Shown here piece by piece: positions 7,531 to 16,370 of a stretch of 57,259 nucleotides of DNA. The first letter of the stretch is position 1, and the number at the start of each line of letters is the position of its first letter. The DNA comes from Collinsella aerofaciens. GTDB taxonomy: Bacteria; Actinomycetota; Coriobacteriia; Coriobacteriales; Coriobacteriaceae. A program made the position numbers and the translations under genes. Where the stretch lies: contig NZ_JADMUF010000003.1 of assembly GCF_015546965.1 (NCBI RefSeq), forward strand, positions 1 to 57,259, read 5' to 3'. A model generated the notes under the pieces. It searched no databases. It worked only from the letters and a program-made list of their open reading frames with translations, and was not told the origin of the DNA.

Positions 7531-8757
7531 TTAAGCCTGGGCGGCAGCGGAGCTGGGACCCTGGACCTTAGCCCACGTCTTGAGCGACAGCGTATCGATC
7601 TCGATAAAGCCGGCGCTGGCCTTCTCGTCAAACGTGGTGTCGCGGTCGTAGGTAGCCAGACCGTAGTCGTAGAGGCTGAAGGGGCTCTTGCGGCCGATGA
7701 CATGGCAGTTGCCCTTAAAGAACTTCAGACGGACGGTGCCGGTCACGAACTTCTGGGTATCGGCCATAAAGGCGTCGAGCGCGTTTTTGAGCGGGCTGTA
7801 CCACTGGCCGTTGTACACGGCGGTGGCCCAATCCTGCTCGAGCTTGATCTTGGTCTTGAGCAGGTCGCCCTCGACGCAGATGTCCTCGAGCGCCTTGTGG
7901 GCGGTGATGAGCGTCAGGGCGCCGGGAACCTCGTAGCACTCGCGGCTCTTAAGGCCCACCAGGCGATCCTCGACCAGATCGAGACGGCCAAAGCCATTGT
8001 CGCCGGAGATCTTGTTGAGGGCGATGACAATCTCGGAAAGCTTCATCTTCTTACCGTCGACGGCGACGGGCTTGCCGGCCTCAAACTCAATCTCGGTGTA
8101 GGTCGGGGTGTCCGGCGTGTCCTCGGGGTTCTTGGTCATAACCCAAGCGTCGTCGAGCGGCTCGTTCCAGGGATCCTCCAGGTGGCCGCACTCAATGGCA
8201 CGACCCCACAGGTTGTCGTCGATGGAGTAGGGGTTGTCGTTGGCACCCTCGGGAACCGGCACGTTGTGGGCGTGAGCATAGGCGACCTCGTCGGGACGGC
8301 ACTTCAGGTCCCACTCGCGAACCGGGGCGATAACCTTGAGCTCGGGGTCGAGGGCCTTGACTGCGGCCTCAAAACGGACCTGGTCGTTACCCTTGCCGGT
8401 GCAGCCATGGGCGACGTAGGTCGCGCCAAACTCATGAGCGACCTCGACAAGCTTCTTGGCAAGCAGCGGGCGAGACAGGGCGGAGAGCAGCGGGTACTTG
8501 TTCTCATACATGGAGTTTGCGGCGATGGCCTTAGTCAGGAACTCATCGGAGAACTCGTCGCGCAGGTCGAGCACCTGGCAATCGAGAACGCCCAGGTCGA
8601 AAGCCTTCTGCTTCTTGGCATCCAGACCGGTCTCCTCCTGGCCCACGTTGCCGCAGACGCAAACGACATCGAGATTCTTCTCGTCCTGGAGCCACTTGAC
8701 ACATACGGATGTATCAAGACCACCGGAATATGCGAGAACGACTTTTTCCTTGCTCAT
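7531..8757 (-). CDS. argG: Argininosuccinate synthase
   Basis: ArgG joins citrulline and aspartate with ATP to give argininosuccinate. The 408-residue product shows the N-type ATP pyrophosphatase P-loop AYSGGLDTSV at about residues 9-18, then HGCTGKGNDQVRFE near residue 118, which binds citrulline and aspartate. ATG 8757 is preceded by GAAAGGA; an extension to 8808 has no support. Transcription must pass through a roughly 280-base leader that encodes an Arg-rich peptide (8963-9037), which suggests control by arginyl-tRNA charging. Confidence 0.96.
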   Translation of the reverse strand: MSKEKVVLAYSGGLDTSVCVKWLQDEKNLDVVCVCGNVGQEETGLDAKKQKAFDLGVLDCQVLDLRDEFSDEFLTKAIAANSMYENKYPLLSALSRPLLAKKLVEVAHEFGATYVAHGCTGKGNDQVRFEAAVKALDPELKVIAPVREWDLKCRPDEVAYAHAHNVPVPEGANDNPYSIDDNLWGRAIECGHLEDPWNEPLDDAWVMTKNPEDTPDTPTYTEIEFEAGKPVAVDGKKMKLSEIVIALNKISGDNGFGRLDLVEDRLVGLKSRECYEVPGALTLITAHKALEDICVEGDLLKTKIKLEQDWATAVYNGQWYSPLKNALDAFMADTQKFVTGTVRLKFFKGNCHVIGRKSPFSLYDYGLATYDRDTTFDEKASAGFIEIDTLSLKTWAKVQGPSSAAAQA

Positions 8758-8962
8758 GGCTGTTTCCTTTCGCCCTTGGTAGCTAGTTAGAACATCGGTC
8801 AATTGCAAGTCACCTTGAGGTCAAAAACCGTGCAATATCAGGTTATTCAGCAGAATGCATCACAGGCATGCCCTAGAAACATGCGGCTATGTCGTGCTTA
8901 AACCCAACGACCTCAAAATGACTCTGTTGAGGCATTGCGCCCCATGCGGACAGAGACGATTG
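8758..8962 (-). promoter_or_regulatory. Leader RNA between the Arg-codon peptide and argG, with alternative pairings
   Basis: In transcript order, three segments can pair in exclusive ways: CCTCAA (8932-8927), TTGAGGTC (8916-8909) and GACCTCAA (8822-8815). The middle one can form a local 6-bp hairpin with the first or an exact 8-bp stem with the third. A run of five T (8827-8823) sits directly before the third segment, after a weak imperfect hairpin ending CACGG. This is the logic of a ribosome-controlled attenuator, but I see no strong terminator stem, so the mechanism is inferred. Confidence 0.5.
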
Positions 8963-9037
8963 TTATCGTCGTCGGGAAATTGCGCGCTGGCGTCGGATGG
9001 CATTGTCTGCAGTGGTGGTGATCTTTACGAACTGCAT
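8963..9037 (-). CDS. Arginine-rich leader peptide upstream of argG
   Basis: A 24-codon frame opens at ATG 9037, preceded by GAAAGGAG at ideal distance, and closes with TAA at 8963. The peptide begins MQFVKITTT and ends RRQRAISRRR: six of its last ten residues are Arg, the final three being consecutive CGA codons just before the stop. The argG start is 205 bases downstream on the same strand. Peptides loaded with codons for the pathway's end product are the mark of transcription attenuation in amino-acid operons (his, trp, leu and ilv leaders). A role in sensing arginyl-tRNA is my inference. Confidence 0.75.
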   Translation of the reverse strand: MQFVKITTTADNAIRRQRAISRRR

Positions 9038-9311
9038 CTGCCTCTCCTTTCACGTATCGCCGGGCGCAATTCAAATATCGCAAACGGTACCTTTTCCTCG
9101 GTAAACGGCTCTTTTGCCGTCTCCGTTTTCGATGTTCGCTATATTACGATAAAGTGCACGCTGCGCAAGCGACAAATTCAAATTTCTGAAAAGTTTTTTC
9201 ATTAGTTTGTGAATTGCAGTGCAAATACGCACCATTCCTGCGAAAATACGCTCGACTACTAGTTGATGGTTATAACGTCTGAAACAATCTCGAAACGAAA
9301 GGCGCATTTTT

Positions 9312-10139
9312 ATGCAAACTTACGAATCGGACGCCAACATCGGCAACATTAAGATTCTCGCCGTCGATATGGACAAGACGCTGCTGACCGACGAGCGTGT
9401 GCTGCCCCAGGGTCTTGATGAGCGCCTGGACAAGCTCGCCGACGCCGGCATCGTATTCTGCCCCGCCAGCGGACGTCCCGCCCCCAAGCTCGAGGAGATG
9501 TTCGAGGGTATCAAGAACCGCCTCGCCTTTTGTCCCGACAACGGTGCCTGCGTCATCTATCGTGGCGACTATATCTATAAGAGCAATATTGACGTGGACC
9601 TGTACCAACAGGTCTTGAGCCGCGCCTCGGAGGATTCTCGTGCTGTCCCCGTCCTGTGCTGCTACGATGAGTTCTACGTGCTCGCCCGTGACCATCAGTA
9701 CCATGACGAGATCAGCGTGTACTACAACACGATCAACTACGTCGATACCTTTGAGGGCCTCGATATCGAGTCCAACAAGATCTCGATCTTCTTCCCGGCC
9801 TATGACGCTGAGCCCGCTTTCCGCGAGACCTATAGCCCCGAGTTCTCGGACAAGCTCTATGTCACCAACGCCGGGCGCGAGTGGATCGACTTTATGAACC
9901 TGGGCGTCGACAAGGGTGCCGGCGTCGCGCACCTGTGCGAGCACCTGGGCATCGATATTGCCGATGCCGCCGCCGTGGGCGATACCTACAACGACATCCC
10001 CATGCTGGAGCGCGTCGGCCACAGCTTTATCGTGGACAACGCCGAGGAGCATATGAACGCGCATGCCAAGTGGCGCATTCCGAGCAACAACGACGGGGGC
10101 GTACTGACGCTCATCGACGCCATCTTGGCGGCTCGTTAA
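9312..10139 (+). CDS. Cof-type HAD-IIB family phosphatase
   Basis: A 275-residue cytoplasmic sugar- or nucleotide-phosphate phosphatase of the Cof/YbiV type. Motif I is LAVDMDKTLLTDE at about residues 17-29. The cap region is followed by motif III around NLGVDKG and motif IV AVGDTYNDIPML near residue 225, as in HAD-IIB enzymes. ATG 9312 follows GAAAGG. It is divergent from argG and its leader and convergent with polA. Substrate unknown. Confidence 0.85.
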   Translation: MQTYESDANIGNIKILAVDMDKTLLTDERVLPQGLDERLDKLADAGIVFCPASGRPAPKLEEMFEGIKNRLAFCPDNGACVIYRGDYIYKSNIDVDLYQQVLSRASEDSRAVPVLCCYDEFYVLARDHQYHDEISVYYNTINYVDTFEGLDIESNKISIFFPAYDAEPAFRETYSPEFSDKLYVTNAGREWIDFMNLGVDKGAGVAHLCEHLGIDIADAAAVGDTYNDIPMLERVGHSFIVDNAEEHMNAHAKWRIPSNNDGGVLTLIDAILAAR

Positions 10140-10150
10140 CGTAGCTCGTC

Positions 10151-10280
10151 GGACCTGGCCGGGCGGCGCGGATTAGTTTTTCGTTCGGTCAGGTCCTGGG
10201 CTCGCTCGGAAAGCACATTAAGTGCTTTCCGGCTCGTGCGGAATCTACGAAAAACTAATCCGCGCCGCCCGGCCAGGTCC
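10151..10280. repeat. Perfect 34-bp inverted repeat with inner hairpin
   Basis: Arms at 10151-10184 and 10247-10280 are perfect 34-base complements, starting GGACCTGGCCGGG and ending ATTAGTTTTTCGT. The 62-base interior holds a 9-bp hairpin (GGAAAGCAC/GTGCTTTCC, 10208-10230). The element lies between convergent genes. It could be a bidirectional terminator, but the arms far exceed what termination needs; a small non-autonomous mobile element is equally possible. Confidence 0.8.
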
Positions 10281-10348
10281 TAGGTTTACTTGCTTGCCGC
10301 CTAGATGGTGTCTTGGCGCCTAGATACTTTGGCTGAATTTAATTGGAT

Positions 10349-10382
10349 GAAGGGAGCTCCTTGTTGATGAGGGGCTCCCTTC
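10349..10382 (+). terminator. Terminator downstream of the HAD-IIB gene
   Basis: A 9-bp stem (GAAGGGAGC with GCTCCCTTC) is followed by TTGTTTGG on the plus strand. It comes after the 34-bp inverted repeat and 33 bases before the polA stop codon. Confidence 0.6.
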
Positions 10383-10414
10383 TTGTTTGGTTACTTTGGG
10401 GTTGTGGGGCGTCT

Positions 10415-13165
10415 TTATTTGGCATCGGCCCAGGTTATGCCGGTGCTGGCTTCGGCGATCAACGGTACGCGTAGGTCAACTACGTGTTCCATTACGTCGC
10501 GGACCATGGTGGTGAGGCGTTCGACTTCGTCGACGGGGCATTCAAAGTCGAGTTCGTCGTGTACCTGCAGGATCATGTGGGCGGCAAAGCCTTCTTCTTC
10601 CAGGCGACGGCTTACGCGGGCCATGGCGATCTTGATGATGTCAGCCGCGGTTCCCTGCATAGGGTGGTTCATGGCCGTTCGCTCCCCGAAGCCGCGGAGC
10701 TGCGGGTTTTTGGCCTTGAGCTCGGGAATGTGACGGCGGCGGCCATACATGGTCTCGGCATAGCCCGTCTGCTTGGCACGTGCCACCACGTTGTCGAGGA
10801 ACGTGCGCACGCCCGGGTAGGCCTCGTAGTAGCGGTCGATCATGTCGCGCGCCTCGGCCATCGAGATGTGCAGCGACTGCGACAGACCATAGGCCTGCTG
10901 ACCATACACGATGCCGAAGTTCACGGCCTTGGCGCGGCTGCGCAGGTCGGGCGTTACCTCGGACACCGGCACGCCAAACACACGCGCTGCCGTCTCGGCA
11001 TGGAAGTCCTCGCCCTCGTTAAAGGCGCGCACCAGATGCTCGTCACCCGAGAGATGCGCCAGCAGACGCAGCTCGATCTGCGAGTAGTCCACCGCCAAAA
11101 AGACGCTTCCCTCGCCTGCCGAAAACGCCGTCTTGACGGTACGACCCAGCTCCGAGCGCGTCGGGATGTTCTGCAGGTTCGGGTCGCTCGAGGACAGACG
11201 ACCCGTCGCGGTGATGGTCTGGTTGTACGTAGTGTGTACGCGACCGTCACCACGGCGTAGCGGGCCCAGGGTGTCCAGATAGGTGGACTTGATCTTAGAC
11301 TTCTCACGCCAGTCCAAGATCAGACGCACGATCTCGTGGTCACGCGCAAGGTCGCTCAGCACCTTGGCGTTGGTCGAATAATAGCCGCGCTTGGTCTTCT
11401 TGAGGCCCTTGGTCGGAAGCCCCATCACATCAAAGAGCACATGCGACAGCTGCATGGGGCTGCCGATGTTAAAGGTCTCGTCACCCGCCAGGTCGCGAAT
11501 ACTGCGCTCAACCTCGGTAATCTGGGTCGCCAGACCCTCGGACAGACTGTGCAGACGGTCGGGGTCCACGAGCATGCCCGCGCGCTCCATCTTGGCAAGT
11601 ACCGGAACGAGCGGCATCTCGATGCCATCGAATACGTTGGCGGCGTTCTCGCGGGCCATGCGGTCGCGCAGCGGTGCGACCAGCGCCAGCGTCAAGGCCG
11701 CCGTGCGAGCGGCGGGCGCCGGAGCGTCCTCACCGGCATCCTCTGCACCGCGCGCCGCAGGCAGCGCCATCTGCAGATACGTATCGGCCAGATATGCCTC
11801 GTCAAACTCGGAGCGGTCGGAATCCAACAGGTAAGCGGCGACCACGGTGTCGAAGATGCACGTGGAATCGACTGCCAGCGGATCCATAAGCTCGGGCTCG
11901 GAAGAATCGATGGGCGAAAGCTCATGCAGCAGCGCTTTCATATCCGGGCTCGCCACGCGGCCCTCCACAAACAGGCGCGCAAGCACGCCGGCAATCACGC
12001 CGTGGGCGAAGTTGAAGCCATCGACTACGGCAGTGGCACCGCCGTCGCCCTCCTCGAGCGCGAACAGGCCCTTGGACGTCGCCAACCACAGCGTGCGCGG
12101 CAGTCCAAAGAGCGCGCCCTCTTCCTTGTCGTCGTCCACCACGGCGGCGACCCACTCGCCGGCATCAATCGCGCGGGAGACCTCGGACGCGACGGCACCA
12201 AGCGCGTCGGCATCGCCGGCGGCTGCGCGAACCATAGCAGGTATCTCAAACACACTGGAGACAGCAGCAGCCCCGCCCTCGCCGCCGATCAGCGCCAAGA
12301 AACGGTTCTGCATGGCGGTGATACCAAGCGTGCCCAGCGCCGCGGACACTTCGTCGGCAGAAAACGCCGGGAAGGACGTTTCGTCAAAGTCGAGCTCGAC
12401 GGGCGCATCGGTGCGAATGGTTGCGACCTTGCGGCTCAGCAGCGCATCGTCGATGTGCGCACGCAGGTTCTCGCCCATCTTGCCCTTGACCTCGTCGGCA
12501 TGCGCGATGACCTCGTCCAAGCTGCCGTACTGTGCGATGAGCGCGCTCGCCTTTTTGGGGCCGATGCCCGGTACGCCGGGAATGTTGTCCGACGTATCGC
12601 CCTTTAGACCGTAAAAATCGGGCACGAGCGCCGGCGTAATGCCGTGATACAGGTCGTCCACGCTCTCGGGCGTCATGATCGCCACGTCGGACAGGCCCTT
12701 GCGGGTCGAGACCACGTTGACGTGCTCGGTCACGAGTTGATACATGTCGCGGTCGCCGGTCACCAGCAGCATGTCGCAGCCGGCCTCTTCACCCAGGCGC
12801 GCCATGGTTCCCAGGATATCGTCGCCTTCCCAGCCCTCGGACTGCAGAATCGGCACGTTGAGCGCGATGAGCAGCTCCTTGATCATCGGAAACTGCGCAT
12901 GCAGATCGGGGTCCATGGGCGGGCGTTGCGCCTTATACTGCGGCAGCATCTCCATGCGCACGCGCGGTTTGCCCTTATCAAACGCCACGACCACACCGTC
13001 GGGGTTAAAGGCATCGATCATCTTGAGAAACATGTTCAGAAAGCCGAAGATCGCGTTGGTGGGGCGCCCGTCCGGCGCATTCATGGTGGGCGGCACGGCG
13101 TGGAAGGCGCGGTGCATGAGCGAGTTGCCGTCGATAACGGCAAAGGTGCGGCGCTTGTCAGACAT
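10415..13165 (-). CDS. polA: DNA polymerase I
   Basis: Pol I fills gaps and removes RNA primers. The 916-residue protein has an N-terminal 5'-3' exonuclease (FAVIDGNSLMHRAFH at the start, then GDRDMYQL and GIGPKKASALI), a middle 3'-5' exonuclease-like domain, and a family A polymerase domain with DYSQIELRLLAHLSGDE (motif A), RAKAVNFGIVYG (motif B) and QVHDELDFE (motif C). The middle domain lacks the DxE exonuclease motif; the matching stretch reads VVDDDKEEG, so proofreading is probably lost, as in Bacillus and Thermus enzymes. ATG 13165 follows AGCGAGG; the frame continues to 13204 without support. Confidence 0.96.
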   Translation of the reverse strand: MSDKRRTFAVIDGNSLMHRAFHAVPPTMNAPDGRPTNAIFGFLNMFLKMIDAFNPDGVVVAFDKGKPRVRMEMLPQYKAQRPPMDPDLHAQFPMIKELLIALNVPILQSEGWEGDDILGTMARLGEEAGCDMLLVTGDRDMYQLVTEHVNVVSTRKGLSDVAIMTPESVDDLYHGITPALVPDFYGLKGDTSDNIPGVPGIGPKKASALIAQYGSLDEVIAHADEVKGKMGENLRAHIDDALLSRKVATIRTDAPVELDFDETSFPAFSADEVSAALGTLGITAMQNRFLALIGGEGGAAAVSSVFEIPAMVRAAAGDADALGAVASEVSRAIDAGEWVAAVVDDDKEEGALFGLPRTLWLATSKGLFALEEGDGGATAVVDGFNFAHGVIAGVLARLFVEGRVASPDMKALLHELSPIDSSEPELMDPLAVDSTCIFDTVVAAYLLDSDRSEFDEAYLADTYLQMALPAARGAEDAGEDAPAPAARTAALTLALVAPLRDRMARENAANVFDGIEMPLVPVLAKMERAGMLVDPDRLHSLSEGLATQITEVERSIRDLAGDETFNIGSPMQLSHVLFDVMGLPTKGLKKTKRGYYSTNAKVLSDLARDHEIVRLILDWREKSKIKSTYLDTLGPLRRGDGRVHTTYNQTITATGRLSSSDPNLQNIPTRSELGRTVKTAFSAGEGSVFLAVDYSQIELRLLAHLSGDEHLVRAFNEGEDFHAETAARVFGVPVSEVTPDLRSRAKAVNFGIVYGQQAYGLSQSLHISMAEARDMIDRYYEAYPGVRTFLDNVVARAKQTGYAETMYGRRRHIPELKAKNPQLRGFGERTAMNHPMQGTAADIIKIAMARVSRRLEEEGFAAHMILQVHDELDFECPVDEVERLTTMVRDVMEHVVDLRVPLIAEASTGITWADAK

Positions 13166-13331
13166 ATTGAATACCTCGCTTTGGGCTGGGCACGGTTTGC
13201 TCACACCAGTTTACACGCTCCCCGCCCCGCGGCCACCGCACATCAGGCTTCCCTGCCGCCGCGGGCCCCCGCGTGATACGATGGCTCACGGTACATCAAC
13301 CAGCACGATCGATCCGAAAGGAGCCTGCGTC

Positions 13332-14729
13332 ATGGAGCGTCCCTGCGCATGGAAAAAGTACACGCCACAGCAAGTCGAGGAACTCGAGGAGCTTTGCCGC
13401 GGCTATAAGCAGTTTTTGAGCGAGAATAAGACCGAGCGCCTGTGCGTCAAGACCGGCATCAAGATGGCCGAGGAGGCGGGCTACGTCGACTTGGAGACCG
13501 TGATTGCCGAGGGCCGCACGCTCAAGGCCGGCGACAAGGTGTACGCCGCCAATCACGGCAAAGACCTCATGCTCGTCAACCTGGGCACCGCCCCGCTCGA
13601 GCAGGGCTTTAACATCCTGGGTGCTCACGTGGACTCGCCGCGCCTGGACCTTAAGCAGAATCCCGCCTTCGAGGCCGGCGACATGGCCTACCTCGACACG
13701 CACTACTACGGCGGCGTCAAGAGCTACCACTGGGTGGCCTCCCCGCTTGCACTCGTGGGCGTCATCTGCAAAAAGGACGGCACCACCGTCGACATCAACA
13801 TCGGCGACAAGGCAGACGATCCGGTCTTTACCATCTCCGACCTGCTGATCCACCTCTCGAGCGAGCAGATGTCCAAGCCCGCCAAGGACGCCGTCGACGC
13901 CGAGATCCTCGACGTGATCGTGGGCGGCCGTCCCGTCAAGTTTGACGAGGACGACAAGGACGCTCCCAAGGAGCCCGTCAAGCAGATGTTCCTGGACATC
14001 CTCAAGGAGCAGTACGGCGTCGAGGAGGAGGACTTCCTCTCCGCCGAGATCGAGGTCGTGCCCGCCGGTCCCGCCCGCGACATGGGCCTCGACCGCTCCA
14101 TGATTTTGGGCTATGGCCACGACGATCGTGTCTGCGCCTATCCGTCCATGCTCGCCCAGATCGACGTCGCCAACGTGGAGCGCACGAGCATCACGCTCAT
14201 CGTCGATAAGGAGGAGATCGGCTCCGTGGGTGCCACCGGTATGACGAGCCGCTTCTTCGAGAACACCGTCGCCGAGATCATGACGCTCGCCGGCGAGGAT
14301 AGCCCGCTGGCCCTGCGCCGCGCGCTCGCCCGCAGCCGCATGCTCTCCTCCGACGTGTCCGCCGGTTTCGACCCGGGCTATGCCGGCAAGTTCGAGACGA
14401 AGAACGCCGCCTTTATGGGTCGTGGCCTGTGCTTTAACAAGTACACGGGCAGCCGCGGCAAGGGCGGTTCCAACGACGCCGATGCCGAGTACGTGGCCCT
14501 CGTCCGCGACATCATGGACGAGGCCGGCGTGGACTTCCAGACCTGTGAGCTCGGTCGCGTCAACGCGGGTGGTGGCGGCACCATTGCCTACATCATGGCC
14601 AAGTATGGCATGAACGTCATCGACTCCGGCGTTGCCGTCCTGTCCATGCACGCCCTGTGGGAGGTCGCCAACAAGGCCGATATCTACGAGGCCTACCGCG
14701 GCTACAAGGCCTTCCTCGAGCGCGCCTAA
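13332..14729 (+). CDS. M18 family aminopeptidase
   Basis: A zinc metallo-aminopeptidase of 465 residues that releases N-terminal, often acidic, residues. Metal-site motifs are GAHVDSPRLD near residue 95, VDKEEIGSVGATG near residue 295, and SMHALWE near the C terminus. The start is ATG 13332, preceded by AAAGGAG; the longer frame back to 12744 overlaps polA and is an artefact. It is divergent from polA. A hairpin of the TTGCGGTG family follows. Confidence 0.93.
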   Translation: MERPCAWKKYTPQQVEELEELCRGYKQFLSENKTERLCVKTGIKMAEEAGYVDLETVIAEGRTLKAGDKVYAANHGKDLMLVNLGTAPLEQGFNILGAHVDSPRLDLKQNPAFEAGDMAYLDTHYYGGVKSYHWVASPLALVGVICKKDGTTVDINIGDKADDPVFTISDLLIHLSSEQMSKPAKDAVDAEILDVIVGGRPVKFDEDDKDAPKEPVKQMFLDILKEQYGVEEEDFLSAEIEVVPAGPARDMGLDRSMILGYGHDDRVCAYPSMLAQIDVANVERTSITLIVDKEEIGSVGATGMTSRFFENTVAEIMTLAGEDSPLALRRALARSRMLSSDVSAGFDPGYAGKFETKNAAFMGRGLCFNKYTGSRGKGGSNDADAEYVALVRDIMDEAGVDFQTCELGRVNAGGGGTIAYIMAKYGMNVIDSGVAVLSMHALWEVANKADIYEAYRGYKAFLERA

Positions 14730-14744
14730 CCAAACCCTTGTAAC

Positions 14745-14807
14745 TTGCGGTGAAATACGGATTCATCAGGCCTTCCAATGGGGAAAGCGGTCTGTATTTC
14801 ACCGCAA
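14745..14807 (+). terminator. TTGCGGTG-family hairpin after the M18 gene
   Basis: Arms TTGCGGTGAAATAC (14745-14758) and GTATTTCACCGCAA (14794-14807) are perfect complements around a 35-base loop and run into CTTTTTTAG on the plus strand. A sister hairpin with the same outer bases stands on the other side of yaaA at 15685-15746. Confidence 0.7.
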
Positions 14808-14831
14808 CTTTTTTAGCGGGAGGAGGATTCC

Positions 14832-15641
14832 GTGCTACAGGTCGTCATTTCGCCCGCCAAACAGATGCGGACAGCTCAAGATGCCTTTGACGTTTTGGGC
14901 ATACCGCCTTTTGCACATCAGACGGCCCGGCTCCATCAGGCACTGCTAGGCATCGAACGCGAGGATGGCGCAGCAGGTCTTCAGGCCCTTTGGAACGTGA
15001 GCGACAGGCTGCTTACAACGTGCCTGGATACGCTTCACGAATTTATGCCCGCCCTGAGCGATGCCGACCTCGCCGATCCCGATATCGCGCGCCGAATCTC
15101 CCCCGCCGTCATGTCCTACCACGGCATCCAATACCAAAGCATGGCGCCCGAGGTCATGGATGCTGCACAGCTCGACTGGCTGCAAAACCATCTCTGGATC
15201 CTCTCCGGATTGTACGGATGTGTGCGGCCTTTCCATGGCGTTGAGCCCTATCGGCTCGAAATGGGAGCCAAGCTCGCCGTCAACAACGCCCGTGACCTCT
15301 ATGCGTTTTGGGGCGACAAACTTGCATGCGCCATTGCGCCGACCGGCTCCAACACCACGGTCGTCAACCTTGCCAGCGCGGAGTACGCCAAGGCCGTTCT
15401 ACCCCATCTCGCAGGCGACGCCACAACCGTCACTTGTCTCTTTGGCGAAGGTGTCCGCAACGGCAAGCCCATCCAGCGCTCGACCGCCAGCAAAAAGGCG
15501 CGCGGCTCCATGGTGCGCTGGATGGCAGCAAACGGACTCGAGGACGCCGGCCGTCTCACCGAGTTCAACATCGGCTATCGCCACGCCCCCGAGATCTCAT
15601 ATCCAGGCACCCTCGTGTTCATCAACGAACAGATGCTCTAG
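14832..15641 (+). CDS. yaaA: YaaA/DUF328 family peroxide-stress protein
   Basis: YaaA-family proteins limit damage from hydrogen peroxide, in E. coli by lowering free intracellular iron, and bind DNA. The 269-residue product has the family opening VVISPAKQM and the conserved AYSALARL-type middle and FNIGYRHAPE region near the C terminus. The start is GTG 14832 behind a near-perfect GGGAGGAGG. It is bracketed by two related hairpins (14745-14807 and 15685-15746), which may mark a single-gene unit. Confidence 0.9.
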   Translation: MLQVVISPAKQMRTAQDAFDVLGIPPFAHQTARLHQALLGIEREDGAAGLQALWNVSDRLLTTCLDTLHEFMPALSDADLADPDIARRISPAVMSYHGIQYQSMAPEVMDAAQLDWLQNHLWILSGLYGCVRPFHGVEPYRLEMGAKLAVNNARDLYAFWGDKLACAIAPTGSNTTVVNLASAEYAKAVLPHLAGDATTVTCLFGEGVRNGKPIQRSTASKKARGSMVRWMAANGLEDAGRLTEFNIGYRHAPEISYPGTLVFINEQML

Positions 15642-15684
15642 ACCCGCCACCCAAAACTGACCCGCTCAGCCTTCTCTATATAAC

Positions 15685-15746
15685 TTGCGGTGGAATAGTT
15701 CCTATTTGAGCTTTTTATCGCACAATCAGGAACTATTCCACCGCAA
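15685..15746. repeat. TTGCGGTG-family hairpin after yaaA
   Basis: A perfect 19-bp stem (15685-15703 with 15728-15746), starting TTGCGGTGGAATAG, sits between yaaA and the convergent gene at 15778. It shares TAACTTGCGGTG and CACCGCAACTTTT at its ends with the hairpin at 14745-14807. T runs follow on the plus side, so it can serve as the yaaA terminator. Confidence 0.75.
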
Positions 15747-15777
15747 CTTTTATGAATTGGCTGGCTAGGCTCGACAC

Positions 15778-16299
15778 CTATTCTGCTAGACCGTCGGCCT
15801 TTGCAATCCCGTTTGTCGAACCGTCCTGATAGATAATCTTGACGTGCTCAGCCTCGGAAACCGCAACACCCGTCGGAGGCTCCAGACGCCATTCCGTCAG
15901 GGCGATATCCATGGTCGTGGGCACATCTCCTTGATCTTTGAGCTTCACCGTCAGCGTTTTGAGCGCCGCGTCAAACGTCACGCGTTCGATTTCTTCGCCC
16001 GGAATGGACCCACCACTCAGCTGCAACTGCACAAACTCATCGTGCGGGTACCAATAATCGCCCGGAATGGCGAGCGTATTGGCATTACCGCCAGTACTCC
16101 TCACCGTCATAATCGGTAGGCTATCATCAGCCTCGAACTCCCATGCAGCGCCGCCGCGACCACCAAACGTCCAGATACAACAGGCAATCACCATCACGAC
16201 AAGGATCGCAAAACCAATCGCGACAAGGCCATGGTGCGCACGGCCCTCCTCGGCCGATACGTCCCATTGCATCTCTCGATATAGATGCTTGTCTTCCAT
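15778..16299 (-). CDS. Single-pass membrane protein of unknown function
   Basis: A 173-residue protein with a charged cytoplasmic N terminus (about 25 residues), one membrane helix at about residues 26-45 (LVAIGFAILVVMVIACC), and an external C-terminal domain of mixed polar sequence. I recognise no domain. ATG 16299 is the first in frame. It is divergent from thiC and convergent with yaaA, so no operon context helps. Confidence 0.7.
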   Translation of the reverse strand: MEDKHLYREMQWDVSAEEGRAHHGLVAIGFAILVVMVIACCIWTFGGRGGAAWEFEADDSLPIMTVRSTGGNANTLAIPGDYWYPHDEFVQLQLSGGSIPGEEIERVTFDAALKTLTVKLKDQGDVPTTMDIALTEWRLEPPTGVAVSEAEHVKIIYQDGSTNGIAKADGLAE

Positions 16300-16370
16300 G
16301 TTCGCCTCCCCACGGGCATGCTCATCGCGTCAATCGTACCCATTCGAGCTATACTTGAGCCCACCACATA

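Noticed and set aside
8810-8823. TCACCTTGAGGTCA as a MerR/SoxR-type operator of argG
   Set aside because: A TTGACC overlaps it, but no -10 stands at 17-20 bases; the same bases are better explained as the third pairing segment of the argG leader RNA.
8845-8856. ATTCAGCAGAAT as an ArgR operator for argG
   Set aside because: Known ARG boxes read TGAAT followed by ATTCA; here the half-sites are in the opposite order and the flanks do not match.
8855-9205. A 116-codon plus-strand frame upstream of the HAD-IIB gene
   Set aside because: It has no family-like sequence or ribosome site and is antisense to the argG leader, which has better support.
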